Shown: positions 1 through 5,475 of the stretch, one piece after another
Layout of the letters: each line of letters starts with the position of its first letter
Position numbering within the stretch: position 1 is the first letter of the stretch
NCBI GenBank assembly: GCA_003511945.1
Contig: DOJA01000165.1
Location: 1,393 to 6,867, forward strand
Origin: Phycisphaerales bacterium
GTDB taxonomy: Bacteria > Planctomycetota > Phycisphaerae > Phycisphaerales > UBA1924
Length of the DNA: 5,475 bases
Direction of reading: 5' to 3'
Position numbers and translations under genes: made by a program
Notes under the pieces: model-generated
Told to the model about the DNA's origin: nothing
Databases searched by the model: none
Seen by the model: only the letters and a program-made list of their open reading frames with translations

Positions 1-932
1 CCGGGGGTGATTCTGGGCGGGGGGGGTCGCCGTCGGGCGTGATCATCGCGGCCGACCGCGCTCGCGTGGAGCCATGGACCGGGGCGCTCGCGCTGGCCTC
101 GGGGCGGCCCGTCCACGCGGTGCTGCCGACGCACGCCGTGGTCCTTGGCCTCGGGCTCCAGAACGAGGAGCGCTGCCAGGTGCTGGAGCGCCTCGCCAGC
201 GGCGCGCTGGTCGCGCACCGCCTGCGCTGGGGCCGATTCACCGAGGTTGGCGTCTCTCCGAGCGACACGGACGCAAGCGCTGGTCGGCGCCTCGTGCTCG
301 ACTCCGAGGACCGGGCGCTGGGCGAAGTCGTTGGCCCCGAGGCGCTCGCGCTCGGGGCGGCCCTGGCGCCGCTCGTGGCGCCGAGTGCGTACTGGCCGCT
401 GTCCGGCCCGCGCCCGCGCGCACCCCGGCGCTGGCTGTCGCCCCTCGCCGCGGGGTTGATCGTCGCGGCGCTGCTGTGGTCGGCAGCCGCCATCGCCGAA
501 TCGCGCTACGAGCGCGCCGCGGGCGCGCTCCTCGCGGAGTCCGAGTCGCTCACGGCCCCTCTCGAAGACGCCCAGCGCGCCAAGAGTGACGCCCTGCGCC
601 TGGCGGCCCTGCTGCGCAAAGGCGTCGCGCAGCCCGCCGCCGACTGGCGCCGCGTGCTGCCCGACCTGGCGGCGGCGCAGTCCGTGATCCCCGAGGACGG
701 GTTCCTCTACCGGCTCGAGTACGACGGACGCGCCCTGGGCCTGACGGGCGAGGCCAAGCGCGCCAGCGATGTCCTCACCCGCCTTGAAGCCACCCCGGAG
801 TTCGACGGCGCCCGCACGCTCGGCGCGTCCAGCATCGTCGAAGAGCGCTCCACCGAACAGTTCAGCATCCGCGCCGATCGCGCCGGGGCTCCCCCGGCGC
901 GGGCCGCCACGGGACCGGGGGGCGCCCGATGA
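1..932 (+). CDS. gspL: GspL-like T2SS inner-membrane protein (PilM/PilN fusion type), 5' partial
   Basis: Probable GspL, the bitopic platform protein that recruits the GspE ATPase to the inner membrane. The frame stays open to the left edge (first full codon at base 3), so the GTG at 39 is probably internal and the gene starts upstream. Counting from that GTG, residues 1-130 resemble the second half of a PilM/GspL actin-like cytoplasmic domain (VEPWTGALALASGRPVHAV; GPEALALGAALAPLV). A membrane segment follows a basic RPRAPRR stretch (about 134-153), then a helical, probably coiled-coil, part (154-195). A PilN-like ferredoxin fold spans about 203-279 (LPDLAAAQSVIPEDGFLYRLEYDGRALGLTGEAKRASDVLTRLEATPEF pattern, split here as PEDGFLYRLEYDG, then LTGEAKRASDVLTRLEATP). 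The Ala/Gly/Pro-rich tail looks disordered. The stop overlaps the next start (ATGA). The family assignment rests on domain order and pattern; a pilMN fusion of a pilus system is the alternative. Confidence 0.72.
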   Translation, partial: GGDSGRGGSPSGVIIAADRARVEPWTGALALASGRPVHAVLPTHAVVLGLGLQNEERCQVLERLASGALVAHRLRWGRFTEVGVSPSDTDASAGRRLVLDSEDRALGEVVGPEALALGAALAPLVAPSAYWPLSGPRPRAPRRWLSPLAAGLIVAALLWSAAAIAESRYERAAGALLAESESLTAPLEDAQRAKSDALRLAALLRKGVAQPAADWRRVLPDLAAAQSVIPEDGFLYRLEYDGRALGLTGEAKRASDVLTRLEATPEFDGARTLGASSIVEERSTEQFSIRADRAGAPPARAATGPGGAR

Positions 933-1543
933 CCCATTCCCGGCGCACGCGCATCCTCGCCGGCGCGCTCATCGGCGTCGCGGTCCTGGTGGGACTGGAC
1001 TTCGTCGGAGTGCTCCCGCGCTCAGGTGGTGGTGATCCCGGCGCCGATGCCGCCCCCTCGGCGCGCGACCTGTACTTCCAGCGGGCGGCCCTCGTCGCCG
1101 ACCAGCGCCGGCTCATCGCCGAGGCCCCCGCCTGGCGCAGCACCGCGGAGGACCTGCGCCGACGCTGGGACCTCGTGCGCGAAGGGCTCGCGCAGGGCGC
1201 GACCGAGCAGCTCGCCGGCGCCCGGTTCCGCGACGCGGCGCTCGACGCGCTCGTCGGGCTGGACATCGGGGGGCTGTCGGCCACGCTCCAGGCGCCGGTC
1301 TCGCCGGACCCGTCCCTCCCCGTGCGCCTCCTGACGCTCGAAGTGCGCTTCGATGCCCGCCAGCACGCGGACCTCTACCTCGCGGTCGAGCGGCTGGAGA
1401 ACATCCCGGGCGTGCGCACGAGCGTGGGCTCGGTCCGCTTCGAAGGGCCCGGACGCCTTCAAACCCAGGGCGGCGCGAAGGCCGCCATCACCGTCACCGG
1501 GCTCGCGGTGGTTGGGGTGGGGGTGGGGGAGGGCGCGCCATGA
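929..1543 (+). CDS. gspM: GspM/PilO-like inner-membrane platform protein
   Basis: A 204-residue protein with the topology of GspM or PilO: a short basic cytoplasmic N-terminus (THSRRTR), one membrane helix (about 9-29), a helical periplasmic stretch (about 44-105), and a C-terminal ferredoxin-like region (about 125-197). In that region a strand (VRLLTLEVRFDA), a helix (HADLYLAVERLENIPG) and strands (VRTSVGSVRFEG; KAAITVTGLAVVG) follow each other as in GspM. In T2SS this protein pairs with GspL in the periplasm and stabilises the platform. The ATG at 929 overlaps the upstream stop by four bases. No good Shine-Dalgarno is visible, only the G-run at 917-922, so translation probably depends on coupling to gspL. 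The last residues (GVGVGEGAP) come from the G-tract run that also serves the next gene as ribosome binding site. GspM and PilO cannot be told apart by eye. Confidence 0.66.
   Translation: MTHSRRTRILAGALIGVAVLVGLDFVGVLPRSGGGDPGADAAPSARDLYFQRAALVADQRRLIAEAPAWRSTAEDLRRRWDLVREGLAQGATEQLAGARFRDAALDALVGLDIGGLSATLQAPVSPDPSLPVRLLTLEVRFDARQHADLYLAVERLENIPGVRTSVGSVRFEGPGRLQTQGGAKAAITVTGLAVVGVGVGEGAP
1514..1533 (+). promoter_or_regulatory. putative G-quadruplex motif in the mRNA sense strand
   Basis: Four G-tracts of 4, 5, 5 and 3 bases are separated by single-base loops T, T and A. Very short loops are known to favour stable parallel quadruplexes in DNA and RNA. The motif is on the sense strand, ends six bases before the ATG at 1540, and codes for the Gly/Val-rich end of GspM. 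The motif is read directly from the sequence; whether it folds and regulates is inference. Confidence 0.6.
1528..1532 (+). promoter_or_regulatory. Shine-Dalgarno of the GspC-like gene, inside a G-quadruplex motif
   Basis: GGAGG lies seven bases before the ATG at 1540, an ideal spacing, and fixes the start of the GspC-like gene inside the 3' end of gspM. It is embedded in the G-tract run 1514-1533, so folding of the messenger there would hide it from the ribosome. Confidence 0.7.
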
Positions 1544-2640
1544 CCGACGCACCGAGCGGCGCGATCGATCGGCGTCGTCTCCGTCGCGCGGGGGCTCCCG
1601 GCGCGGACGCGCTGGACTGGGCGACGCGCCTCGGCGCCGCGGCGATGCTGCTCGCGGTGCTGTGGACGGGCTGGAGCGCGCTCCGTCCCCTTCCGACGCC
1701 GCCCGAGCGGGAGGCCGCGGCTCCGTCGATCGTCGCGCCCGATCCTCCGATCGACGCGCGTCCGCCCGAGGAGCGCCGCGCGCTGCTCGCGGAACTGGCC
1801 CGCACCAACCTCTTTGCCTCCGATCGGCTCGCCTGGAAGCCCAAGGTTGAGCCCGCGCCGGCAGAGGCCGACCCCGCCTCACCCTCACCAGCGCCGGCGC
1901 AGGCCTCGCTGTCGCCGACGGTGAAGAGCGACCCGTCGCTCACCCCCGCGGACAAGGTGCCCGACGATGTGAAGAAGGCCCTGTCGGCGCTGGAGCTCCG
2001 CGGGCTGCGCACGGGCGCCGACGGGCGCGCGGTCGCGATGATCTCCCGCGTCCACGGCACGAGCCGCTCCGCCAGCTCTCCCTACCACGAAGGCGACGAG
2101 TTCGAGGAAGAGTCCAACAAGCAGGCGAAGTGGAAGGTGACCTCGATTGACTGGGCGGGACGCCGCGTGCTGCTGACCCGTTCGGGCGTGACCGTTGCGC
2201 TGGCGCTGTACACGAGCGAAGCGGTCGGCGTCGCCAGCGCCGCGGCCCGGGCGGCCGAGCCCGGCTCGACCGATGCTGCTCCCTCCCGAGTCCTCGACCC
2301 CGAGCGCACCGGGATCCCCGGCGCGCCGGCGGTCGCGATCCGCTCACGGGAGGAGGCGATCGACGACCTGCGCAGGGCGGGCGTCAGCGAGGAGGACATC
2401 GCGCAGGTGCTCCGTGCGCTGGACGCGCCACTGGTGAAGAGCGCGCAGGCCGACGCGCAGCCGCCGATACCTGTGACAACCCCCGCGACCGATGACCCCA
2501 CCCGGCGCACGCCGCCCCCGGGCATGGAGGCGGTTCTGAAGCTCATGCAGGAGCAGTCGAAGGCCACCGGCTCGTCGGGGCAGGAGCCAGCGCCCCAGCC
2601 CAAGCGTCGTCCCCGGAGCCGCCCGCGCCCGGGGAACTAG
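1540..2640 (+). CDS. GspC/PilP-like periplasmic connector protein
   Basis: A 366-residue single-pass protein. Residues 1-30 are cytoplasmic and basic; a membrane helix lies at about 31-48 (GAAAMLLAVLWTGWSAL). A Pro/Ala-rich periplasmic linker (50-145) carries a short NLF segment (RTNLFASDRLAWKP, 89-101) of the kind found near the GspC homology region. A small beta-rich domain at about 148-224 follows the GspC HR pattern: LELRG, AVAMISR, YHEGDEF, KVTSIDWAGRRVLLTRSG, VALALY. GspC links the inner-membrane platform to the secretin through this domain. Unlike classical GspC, no PDZ domain follows. Instead there is a small helical segment (about 270-296, EEAIDDLRRAGVSEEDIAQVLRAL in part), a low-complexity region and a basic tail (KRRPRSRPRPGN). 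The start is supported by the ATGA overlap with gspM and a GGAGG seven bases upstream. PilP is an equally fair name for the design. Confidence 0.6.
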   Translation: MTDAPSGAIDRRRLRRAGAPGADALDWATRLGAAAMLLAVLWTGWSALRPLPTPPEREAAAPSIVAPDPPIDARPPEERRALLAELARTNLFASDRLAWKPKVEPAPAEADPASPSPAPAQASLSPTVKSDPSLTPADKVPDDVKKALSALELRGLRTGADGRAVAMISRVHGTSRSASSPYHEGDEFEEESNKQAKWKVTSIDWAGRRVLLTRSGVTVALALYTSEAVGVASAAARAAEPGSTDAAPSRVLDPERTGIPGAPAVAIRSREEAIDDLRRAGVSEEDIAQVLRALDAPLVKSAQADAQPPIPVTTPATDDPTRRTPPPGMEAVLKLMQEQSKATGSSGQEPAPQPKRRPRSRPRPGN

Positions 2641-2760
2641 GGCGATTTCGTTCGAGGCGCAGCGGGATCATCGACCACTGTGTGGGGGGGGCGCGGGGAC
2701 CGGATGACTCGTTCCCGGCCAGGAGTTCACCGCGTTGGAGTTCGCGGCGTACCCTTCCAG

Positions 2761-2783
2761 GGCGGGCGGTTCATACGCCCGCC
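2761..2783. terminator. candidate stem-loop, eight-base perfect stem
   Basis: GGCGGGCG (2761-2768) is the exact reverse complement of CGCCCGCC (2776-2783), with a seven-base loop GTTCATA. The stem is wholly G/C, lies between two convergent genes and could end transcription from either side. No T-run follows on either strand, so it is not a textbook intrinsic terminator; it could instead block 3' exonucleases after Rho-dependent termination. Confidence 0.42.
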
Positions 2784-2801
2784 GCTCTGCGCCTTCTCGA
2801 C

Positions 2802-2821
2802 CCGTCCGCCGCGGCGGACGG
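2802..2821. terminator. candidate terminator hairpin just after gspE (20-base perfect palindrome)
   Basis: CCGTCCGCCGCGGCGGACGG is identical to its reverse complement. It begins six bases beyond the gspE TGA (2828-2830) in the direction of transcription. As RNA it could form an eight-pair stem with a four-base loop. No T-run follows on the - strand, so an intrinsic terminator is only tentative; a dimer-binding palindrome is possible but less likely in this position. Confidence 0.42.
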
Positions 2822-2827
2822 CGTGCT

Positions 2828-4726
2828 TCAGAACTGGGCCTCGGTGGTGCGGAGGATCTCCTGCACCGTGGTCAGGCCCCGCCCGGCCTTGGCGAATCCG
2901 TCCTGGCGCAGCGTCACCATGCCGCGCTCCTGGCACATGCGCCGGAACTCGGCGACATTGGGGTTGCGGGCGATGACATCGCGGAGCTGGTCGTCGACCA
3001 CGAGCAGTTCGTAGATGCCCAGCCGCCCCGTGTACCCGGTGTTGCGGCAGCGATCGCAGCCGGCGCCGTCGAAGAGCGTGTTCGCCGCCAGCCCCTGCAG
3101 TTCGAGGAACTCGCGGAGCTCATCGGTGAGCTGCGCCGGGCGCCGGCAGTGCTCGCAGATGCGGCGCACGAGCCGCTGCGCCAGGGCGGCGTTGACCGCG
3201 GCGCCCAGCAGGAAGGGCTCGATCCCGATGTTGACCAGCCGGGTGATCGACGAGGGGGCGTCGTTGGTGTGGAGGGTGGAGAGCACGAGGTGCCCGGTGA
3301 GCGCCGCCTGGACCGCGGTGTGCGCCGTCTCCTGGTCGCGGATCTCGCCCAGCATGATCACATCGGGGTCCTGGCGGAGCAGCGCCTTGAGCGCCTTGGC
3401 GAAGGTCATGCCGATCTTCTCGTGCGTCTGCGTCTGCGTGATCCCGTCGAGGTGGTACTCGATGGGGTCCTCGACGGTCGACACATTCTGGCTCTTCTTG
3501 TCCATGTGGCGGAGCGAGGCGTAGAGCGTGGTCGTCTTTCCCGAGCCGGTCGGGCCGGTGACGAGCACGATCCCGTGGGGCTGCTCGATCTGACGGCGCC
3601 AGATGGTCAGCGTGTCCTCGTCGAACCCCAGCTGCTCCAGCGAGACATTGATGCTCTTGGTGTCGAGGATCCGGAGCACGACCTTCTCGCCGTAGTTCGC
3701 GGGGATGGTCGACATGCGCAGGTCGAGCTTGCGCCCCTGGACCGTGCAGCGGATGCGCCCGTCCTGCGGGAGCCGTCGCTCGGCGATGTCCAGGTTCGCC
3801 ATGATCTTCAGGCGCGAGACGATCGCGGCGCTCATCTTGGGCGGCGGCTGCATCATCTCGAACAGTTCGCCGTCGATCCGGAACCGCACCTTGAGCGCCT
3901 TCTCCGCCGGCTCGATGTGGATGTCGCTCGCCCCCTCCTTCGACGCGGTCTGGATGATGTAGTTCACATAGCGGATGACCGGCGACTCGGCGGCCTCCTT
4001 CTCGAGGTCCACCTCCTGGCTCGTCTGCTTGTCGACGCGGACATCGTCCTCCTCGATGTCCCCCAGGATCTCCTCGACATTCATCTCCTCGCCGCCGGCG
4101 CCGACCAGCGCGTCGAACACCGCCCGGATGTCCGAGGGCGGCACGACCACCACCTTCATCGCCCGCGCGCCCAGGCGCAGGCGCACATCGTCCACCGTGA
4201 ACACATCGTCAGGCCTGGCCGTGCCCAGCACCACCCGGTCGCCCTCGGCGCCCAGCGGCAGCACCAGGTGCTGCTTGCAGAACTCGGGCGTCAGGCGGTG
4301 CAGCAGCTTCTCGTCGTAGGGGAACCCTCCCTCTTCGTTGCGGCGCACGCGCACCAGGGGCATCCGCATCGACTCCGCCACGGTCGTGAACAGCCCGACC
4401 TCGTCCACCTCCTGGTCGAGCAGCACATCGATCAGACTCGTGCCGGGCGACTGGCGGATGATCGTCTCCGCCGCCGTGATCTGCTTGGGCGAGGCGACCT
4501 CGCGCTGCAGCAGCATCTCCTTGAGCGAAGCGGGCGCCGCCGGCGCCGACCTGGCCTGGGCGTCGCCCGACGGCGCGGGCGCGGAGCGCTCGCGGTCCGG
4601 CGCCGGCGACTCGGTCGGCGCTTCGGCGCCGCCCTCGGCCTGCGCCACGCCCGCGCCGGTGTGGGGCGTGTTGCGGGTGCGGATGCCCAGGTCGCTCAGG
4701 ATGCCGTCAAGGTCGAGTTTGGCCAC
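2828..4726 (-). CDS. gspE: GspE/PilB-family secretion ATPase
   Basis: Cytoplasmic hexameric ATPase that powers pseudopilus assembly in T2SS (or pilus extension if the system is a pilus). In the 632-residue protein, a short conserved-looking start (MAKLDLDGILSDLGI) is followed by a Pro/Ala/Glu-rich linker (about 20-66), an MshEN/GspE N-terminal domain (about 67-205), the N2 domain (about 245-360; SDIHIEP at 267-273, RFRIDGE, RLPQDGR) and the RecA-like motor. Walker A is GPTGSGKTT (391-399, Lys397); the Asp box is TVEDPIEY (417-424); Walker B is VIMLGEIRD (456-464, Glu461); the His box is GHLVLSTLHT (478-487). A tetracysteine zinc site, C524-x2-C527 and C557-x2-C560, marks GspE/PilB rather than PilT retraction ATPases. 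All key residues are present. The start is GTG, with CGGAG eight bases upstream and a stop in frame at 4763-4765, so no longer form is possible. It lies 41 bases after the GspB-like gene, probably in one operon. Confidence 0.96.
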   Translation of the reverse strand: MAKLDLDGILSDLGIRTRNTPHTGAGVAQAEGGAEAPTESPAPDRERSAPAPSGDAQARSAPAAPASLKEMLLQREVASPKQITAAETIIRQSPGTSLIDVLLDQEVDEVGLFTTVAESMRMPLVRVRRNEEGGFPYDEKLLHRLTPEFCKQHLVLPLGAEGDRVVLGTARPDDVFTVDDVRLRLGARAMKVVVVPPSDIRAVFDALVGAGGEEMNVEEILGDIEEDDVRVDKQTSQEVDLEKEAAESPVIRYVNYIIQTASKEGASDIHIEPAEKALKVRFRIDGELFEMMQPPPKMSAAIVSRLKIMANLDIAERRLPQDGRIRCTVQGRKLDLRMSTIPANYGEKVVLRILDTKSINVSLEQLGFDEDTLTIWRRQIEQPHGIVLVTGPTGSGKTTTLYASLRHMDKKSQNVSTVEDPIEYHLDGITQTQTHEKIGMTFAKALKALLRQDPDVIMLGEIRDQETAHTAVQAALTGHLVLSTLHTNDAPSSITRLVNIGIEPFLLGAAVNAALAQRLVRRICEHCRRPAQLTDELREFLELQGLAANTLFDGAGCDRCRNTGYTGRLGIYELLVVDDQLRDVIARNPNVAEFRRMCQERGMVTLRQDGFAKAGRGLTTVQEILRTTEAQF

Positions 4727-4734
4727 GGGCTGGG

Positions 4735-4739
4735 CTCCG
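4735..4739 (-). promoter_or_regulatory. Shine-Dalgarno of gspE
   Basis: On the - strand CGGAG stands eight bases before the GTG at 4726 and decides for this non-ATG start. The next in-frame codon triplets upstream contain no alternative start before the stop at 4763-4765. A ten-base palindrome (4738-4747) overlaps its edge. Confidence 0.65.
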
Positions 4740-4767
4740 AGCGCTCGATGGCTGGCGGTGGGTCACT

Positions 4768-5457
4768 TCACTCGCCGAGCGAGAGCGTGAAGACGCGCCC
4801 GTCGGCCTCCAGGCGGGCCTCGCGCCCGCCGATCTCGGTCACGCGGAAGAACTCGCCCACGGTGTCGCCCACGCGGACCATCTGCCCGCTGATCCGCGCC
4901 ACCGGGATGCGCCCGCCGATCACGCTGTTGAGGGACAGGCGCTTGAACGCGTCGTTGATCTGGGCCGCGCGGCGCTCGCGCTCCAGCCGGGCGGCCTCCG
5001 CGGGGTCGATCGAGCGCCCTCCGGGGACGGTCGTCACCACCTCGAGCCCGCGCCACTCGAAGGGGTTCATCTGCACTTCATCGAGCGGCACCTGGGGCAC
5101 CTCGCCCGTCGTGCGCAGGTCGTTCATCAGGACCACATGGTCCGAGGTCGCGATCCGCGTCGCGCCCTCGACCGGGTAGTCGATCTTGATGTCCAGCATC
5201 TTCAGGTGGCCCGCCTTGCCCATCCGGCGCATCGCGTACAGCGACCCGCTCGCCGCCACCACCACGATCAGCAGCACCAGCACCCCGCTGTGCTTGCCGG
5301 CGGCCCCGAACCGCGAGGGTCCGCCCAGCGCGGTGTCCGTCCCGCCCGGCGCGAAAGGCGAGTTCAGGGGCGTGTTCGCGCCGGGCGCCTCCGCGCCCGG
5401 GTCGTTGTGCTCCGGCTCGCCCGGGGGCTTGCCCATCGAGGCCATGCGCAGAGTCAT
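4768..5457 (-). CDS. GspB/PilP-like single-pass membrane protein with C-terminal beta domain
   Basis: A 229-residue protein that I recognise only by architecture. Residues 1-55 are a Pro/Gly-rich, probably disordered cytoplasmic region; a strong membrane helix follows at about 57-75 (SGVLVLLIVVVAASGSLYAM). The periplasmic part has a segment VQMNPFEW (128-135), which recalls the short (R)DPF-type motif of PilP/GspB proteins. A charged helix lies at about 150-170 (DPAEAARLERERRAAQ), then a compact beta domain (about 172-227): SLNSVIGGRIPVARISG, VRVGDTVGEFFRVTEIGG, ARLEADGRVFTLSL. The VARISG...VRVGDTV...F.V..I...pattern is typical of GspB/GspC/PilP domains that touch the secretin. The ATG at 5457 has AGGAG eight bases upstream; Met5 and Met8 are less likely starts. 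It is followed after 41 bases by gspE, which supports a secretion-machine role. The name is family-level only. Confidence 0.6.
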   Translation of the reverse strand: MTLRMASMGKPPGEPEHNDPGAEAPGANTPLNSPFAPGGTDTALGGPSRFGAAGKHSGVLVLLIVVVAASGSLYAMRRMGKAGHLKMLDIKIDYPVEGATRIATSDHVVLMNDLRTTGEVPQVPLDEVQMNPFEWRGLEVVTTVPGGRSIDPAEAARLERERRAAQINDAFKRLSLNSVIGGRIPVARISGQMVRVGDTVGEFFRVTEIGGREARLEADGRVFTLSLGE

Positions 5458-5465
5458 TCCTTCTT

Positions 5466-5470
5466 CTCCT
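5466..5470 (-). promoter_or_regulatory. Shine-Dalgarno of the GspB-like gene
   Basis: On the - strand AGGAG lies eight bases before the ATG at 5457, within a purine-rich leader that runs to the window edge. It favours this start over the in-frame ATGs four and seven codons further in. A promoter for this cluster, if any, lies outside the window. Confidence 0.7.
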
Positions 5471-5475
5471 GCTTT

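Larger units (their letters stand above)
2641..2827. other. intergenic spacer between convergent gene clusters
   Basis: 187 bases lie between the TAG of the GspC-like gene and the TGA of gspE. I see no credible gene here. The spacer holds an eight-base G run (2684-2691) and two perfect inverted repeats on the gspE-proximal side (2761-2783 and 2802-2821). As both flanking genes end here, the expected content is transcription end signals rather than promoters. Confidence 0.75.

Noticed and set aside
1022..2060. Long - strand open frames opposite the gspM and GspC-like genes (1022-1888, 1494-2060)
   Set aside because: Arg/Ala/Ser-rich, no motif, no ribosome binding site noted, and opposite genes with coherent membrane-protein architecture; these are GC-driven shadows.
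2611..2651. Possible intrinsic terminator at the end of the GspC-like gene: CCCCGG (2611-2616) pairing with CCGGGG (2629-2634), then ATTTCGTT
   Set aside because: The stem is only six pairs with a twelve-base loop, lies within the coding region, and the T-rich stretch starts about ten bases after the stem.
2684..2698. G-rich run in the convergent spacer as a further G-quadruplex
   Set aside because: Only an eight-base and a four-base G run are present, giving at most three tracts; a fourth is missing within a reasonable loop length.
2680..3014. Small + strand open frames starting in the spacer (2680-2976, 2682-3014)
   Set aside because: They run into the 3' end of gspE on the opposite strand and have Arg/Pro/Ser-rich translations without any domain or start signal.
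4738..4747. Ten-base palindrome CGAGCGCTCG at the gspE ribosome binding site
   Set aside because: Short self-complementary GC sequences are expected by chance in DNA of this composition; as RNA it would form only a three-pair stem with a four-base loop.
4771..4783. Inverted repeat CTCGC-CGA-GCGAG at the end of the GspB-like gene
   Set aside because: Five-base stem with a three-base loop inside coding sequence, no T-run; not enough for an attenuator or terminator claim.
2735..5179. 814-codon open frame on the + strand opposite gspE and the GspB-like gene
   Set aside because: It is antisense to a certain ATPase gene and to a gene with a good ribosome binding site. Its predicted product is full of His, Arg, Asp, Leu and Val runs typical of antisense shadows in GC-rich DNA, and it has no recognisable domain.

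Overview
The window is a fragment of a very GC-rich bacterial chromosome (my impression is about 70% G+C, not computed). It carries inner-membrane and motor components of a type II secretion system (T2SS) or a closely related type IV pilus-like machine. The only protein recognisable with near certainty is the GspE/PilB-family assembly ATPase. The others are assigned from topology, fold-like patterns and gene order. The high GC, the Pro/Ala-rich linkers and the divergent secretion components would fit a planctomycete (for example the Phycisphaerae) or a similar deep-branching Gram-negative. This taxonomic suggestion is inference only.

Layout: on the + strand three genes are tightly coupled by two ATGA overlaps. 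They are a GspL-like protein (PilM-like cytoplasmic part fused to a PilN-like part, 5' end outside the window; 1-932), a GspM/PilO-like protein (929-1543) and a GspC/PilP-like protein (1540-2640). On the - strand, reading from the right edge, come a GspB/PilP-like single-pass membrane protein (5457-4768) and, 41 bases later, the ATPase GspE (4726-2828). The two clusters converge on a 187-base spacer (2641-2827) that holds two perfect GC-rich inverted repeats and no gene.

How the parts would work together: GspE hydrolyses ATP in the cytoplasm and is docked to the membrane by the cytoplasmic part of GspL. GspL and GspM form the inner-membrane platform through periplasmic ferredoxin-like domains. 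The GspC-like and GspB-like proteins each have one membrane anchor, a long linker and a small beta-rich periplasmic domain, a design used to connect the platform to the outer-membrane secretin. The secretin, GspF and pseudopilins are not in this window.

Most notable points: a perfect four-tract G-quadruplex motif lies over the Shine-Dalgarno sequence of the GspC-like gene. The L-M-C gene order mirrors pilM-N-O-P rather than the classical gsp order. Two separate proteins have the same GspC/PilP-type architecture. The ATPase N-terminal domain seems to lack the Arg/Gly positions typical of c-di-GMP-binding MshEN domains. I found no tRNA, rRNA, CRISPR array, insertion sequence or clear sigma-70 promoter.
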